Part shown: piece by piece, positions 60,801 through 64,000 of the stretch
Numbering within the stretch: position 1 is the first letter of the stretch
How the letters are laid out: every line of letters begins with the position of its first letter
Source of the DNA: Sthenelais limicola
Lineage: Eukaryota; Annelida; Polychaeta; Phyllodocida; Sigalionidae
Length of the DNA stretch: 64,000 bases
Assembly: GCA_942159475.1 (NCBI GenBank)
Contig: OW804094.1
Coordinates: 130,620,755 to 130,684,754 of the forward strand
Direction of reading: 5' to 3'
Translations under genes and position numbers: made by a program
The notes under the pieces: model-generated
Databases searched by the model: none
Told to the model about the DNA's origin: nothing
The model's input: only the letters and a program-made list of their open reading frames with translations

Positions 60801-63800
60801 TGCAAAGATTTTTTTTATTAGGAGTTCATATGCTATGAACTAACAGTACCTTTCTGTATACGTATTCCCATCGTTACCATCCGTCTTTAAAATAAACTAA
60901 ATTCCATTATTCTGATTGATGTTCGACATCAGTGGTTGAAACTACCATATCTGCTTGAGTTTTACCGAGATTAATTCGTGGAACAGATATGCTTCTGACT
61001 TCAAAGCTCAGCTATTATAACGCTTCTGTGAGCTTGGAACATCACATACCCTTTGCATATTTTATTTTAAATGCATAATTCTAACTTCATTTATTAATAA
61101 TTATGAAATACATAGAATGTTGGACGATGTCGTTAAATAATGAGATTAAATCAATACGATTTTTACACACAAAATGGAATTTTTAATATGACAAAGATAA
61201 AGTACACTTTATTCATGTGAATTATGCCTTGATCAGATACATTTGAAAAGGGAATAAAACAACACATCAAACAAATTTGATGAGTATTTTTCCACATACT
61301 ATTCCCAGTAAGTTCAAATAATTCATTCCTGAAAGACCAATATCTACAAGTATATAATGTGCCGACATTTCTATGAAAGAATTTGTTCAGGCCTTCTCCA
61401 GCTTGTCGGAGAGCTACTTCATCATTTCTCATGGTTCATTTGACTTGGAAATCCTAAGTGGCAAAATTACTGTCTTCTCCCTAATTGCCTATTGACATAT
61501 GCCATCATCGAGACCCAAATGAAGCATGGTGATTAGAGTTGATTACCAATCCGTTTGCTTGCCTCTGATTGGTATTTTATATACCATACACATTGTTAAC
61601 TGTACATCCTTCGGCCTTTGTGTTTTTCCCCCTAACGTCTTACAGGTAGAGTGAATAAGCTATGCGATCCTATTATCTCTCTTATTAACCGAAAATTAGA
61701 ATGTAGGTTAATAGCGTTTAGTTGACGTTAAAGTGTGACGCGCTAGCAGAAGAGCGGTTGCTATGAACAGACTTAGCGAAGTGTACTGCACGAAAGTGTG
61801 CAGTGGTGTCAGCGGATTGTGCATCGATGTAGATGTCATATAACTACAGTGTATGTTTACTAGCCCCTACCTTGTAACATCCACCTTTTTGTTAATAAAA
61901 GAACACTTTTGTCACTGTCTCCTATATTTGTATTTCACCTTGTGAGCTGAACATTATGTAGTATCGTCTCTTCTCGTTCGCTCTTTCACATGGGCATCTT
62001 GCTTCCCTGACAAAGCTACTAAAGGCTGTGGGTTTCCCAGGCTGCCGAGAAGTTTCCCTGAAATTGGGTCTATTCTGGGCCAAACTGGCTTATGAGTTGT
62101 TCATATGTTGGGCTGGGGGGATGCGTAGGATAGCAGTAGATATGCATATTAATTATAATAAATATCGACCTAATTAATATCTAGTGTAATATACTTTTGA
62201 TCAATCCAGAACAATCTATTTTCATATGATAACCCACAACAACTTAATTTATACATTTTCCATATAATTGATAGGGAATGGCTTTGTACTTAACAGAAAT
62301 GCAACGGATATTGGAAGCGCTGTTATTGAGAATTATATGTGACGATGTTATGATACACCTCCGCTCCCTTCAACACTGCTACCATGTAATGACAGCAAAA
62401 ACTCTCACTTGGCGACGGTCTCTTTTACCTCGCTACGGCCTTTGACGTCATAAACTGGTGCACTCGTAACCAGGTGTGTTGTCAGTGACACTCCTGGTGA
62501 TTACACCCATATTATTTTAAAGATATAATAATGGATGTAGGACCCATTTTCTCCCTAAATAATTACTGATGGTTCAAAAATAAAAACAGTCTTGTTTCTC
62601 ATTTGAAAACACTGGCCTAGTTACATTGCTAGGTACCTGAGTTTGGGAGGGTCCCTTCCACCATCACTGATGGTGTTTGGCACTACATAATTTCGCCCCT
62701 TTGATGGCCTCATCAGGCAGAAACAGAAAAAAAACCTGTTATTGAGAATTCAATTTCTAATAGGGTCCATATATAGATTCCAATTCCATTGTATGTCCTT
62801 AGCTTTCCAACAGTGATTCAATAATCACAATGTGATGAAATGGTATTATTATATATATCAGTCGATCCGTCATCTCAAAGGTCATCGTCAGATTGCCTTT
62901 TGTGAATCGCAATCGTTCTTTCATATTTTATTAGATGTTTCTTCTCTATACCTGACGTTATATACCGCAACCCTGTTCATAGTGTTGAAAAACAGTATCC
63001 GAAGTATGTTGAATATAGGGTCAGGTGAATTATGGAAATATTTGACAAAACACTTGTCTAACCAGACAGAATCGATGAATCACATTACTGTTCCTCGGTA
63101 AGGTGTAATTCTTATCAAATGTGCTTTACAATTGGAGATTTTAAAATATTTCATTCGAGAATCGCACAATGGCAAAGCCATACATCTTGGTAACATATGT
63201 TCCTCCCGTGTGAAATAGTTTTTATCAGTGGTATGCATATGAAATTCTTTGTGTACTGATGCAAGCGTTGTTTCCAAGAACTGAACTATTTTATTCGTAC
63301 AATTCTCTTGTTGATGTAAGTTTAATAGTTTATCGCACATTGAAAGAACATGACTTTCAAACTTCGTTAGCATTTTCCATGCGAGGGTTAACTATTTCAA
63401 AGCTAATTCCATTTGCTTGATAGAATAGTATGTGGCAAACGCATGAATACAAAGTCCGTGGGTATAATTTAGGTTTGTACAAGAGTATCAGCACCATTTT
63501 CATCTCTATTACAACCTTTATTTTTGCGCTCGAAATTATTAGCTAAGCATGCCACTTGAAAAGACCACCGCCCGTGTTGCCAGCAGAACCTATTTATTTC
63601 TCACAGAGCGTAACACCCTAATACCCGAGTTCTGAAGCTACTATTTCTGATTGGGGATCCTCGCAGCGAAGTAGCACTCACAAAAGGTCATTACTAAAAC
63701 GTTTGTAGTCTTGTCATCCCCGAAGCAGTGAAAATGCCTGGGGGCGATCAGCGATCACTTACACTTTTCCGGTGAGATGGCTATGTAAATGGCAGATGTA

Positions 63801-64000
63801 AAATACTGCGAACACAGCATTTATTTGCGACTCAATAATATTCGGCCTTCATAGAGCAAGAATGCACAGACTGTTCGTAGAGGTGCCATGGGTGGGAACT
63901 GCATGTTGCCTCTTATAATACATGTCTATATAATATGAAACATCGTGCTCCTATCCCGCCAGCCCTCACTTGCTAGTGTGTTTACTATCGAACAACTGGG
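57850..64000. other. Non-coding right end of the window
   Basis: No exon chain, RNA gene or mobile-element protein was recognised. Open frames up to 97 codons (for example near 62.8-63.4 kb) overlap on opposite strands and lack domain signs. The right edge could contain unseen small exons of a neighbouring gene. Confidence 0.4.

Noticed and set aside
62832..63373. Open frames of 89 and 97 codons near the right end
   Set aside because: They overlap on opposite strands and have no family signs. Possible fragments of a neighbour cannot be excluded, but there is no support.
16860..64000. tRNA, snRNA, CRISPR-like arrays or viral genes in the non-coding parts
   Set aside because: I looked for B-box-like GGTTCGA-x-x-CC words, regularly spaced short repeats and polymerase or integrase motifs in the translated frames. 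None was found. A covariance-model scan was not possible.

Overview
This is a window of animal nuclear DNA. It is AT-rich, with spliceosomal GT-AG introns, long non-coding stretches and degenerate interspersed repeats. Two protein-coding genes can be supported. The first, on the minus strand from the left edge to about 16.7 kb, is a very large secreted lipid-carrier gene of the apolipoprotein B / apolipophorin branch of the large lipid transfer protein family. That family content, together with the repeat content, suggests a marine invertebrate. A mollusc or other lophotrochozoan is my best guess, but the window does not prove it.

Layout of the lipid-carrier gene: a TATA box at about 16.81 kb, a signal-peptide exon, and fifteen further small exons (48 to 543 coding bases) that chain in frame across canonical introns. 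These encode the lipovitellin/Vitellogenin_N module and the following beta-sheet domains (1275 residues). Exon 17 then starts at 5914 and stays open for 5.9 kb until it runs off the window, giving at least 3246 residues in total. The long exon encodes a beta-rich lipid-belt region built from short repeats. Its last part in the window (1-700) is an exact tandem array of 26-residue units, nine units without any indel.

From 16.9 to 37.7 kb I see no convincing gene: only degenerate repeats, an inverted-repeat element at 18.2-18.5 kb, copies of a dispersed repeat near 30.2 and 32.1 kb, and homopolymer-rich patches.

The second gene, on the plus strand, is represented by one large terminal coding exon at 37.72-39.37 kb. 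It encodes a transcription-factor-like protein with an unfamiliar N-terminal segment, a glutamine-rich tract, a basic patch and four C2H2 zinc fingers. Its upstream exon or exons are not identified.

From 39.4 to 64 kb the window is again non-coding as far as I can tell. It holds a CpG-rich patch near 48.7-49.3 kb, further copies of the dispersed repeat (46.98, 51.80 and 57.19 kb), local tandem duplications (53.1-53.4 and 54.75-54.89 kb), a TC microsatellite, and a nested pair of terminal-inverted-repeat elements at 54.98-55.90 kb. The two genes show no functional link. No RNA genes, CRISPR arrays or transposase/reverse-transcriptase ORFs were recognised. All exon coordinates come from reading splice sites and phases by eye; no alignment or transcript data were available.
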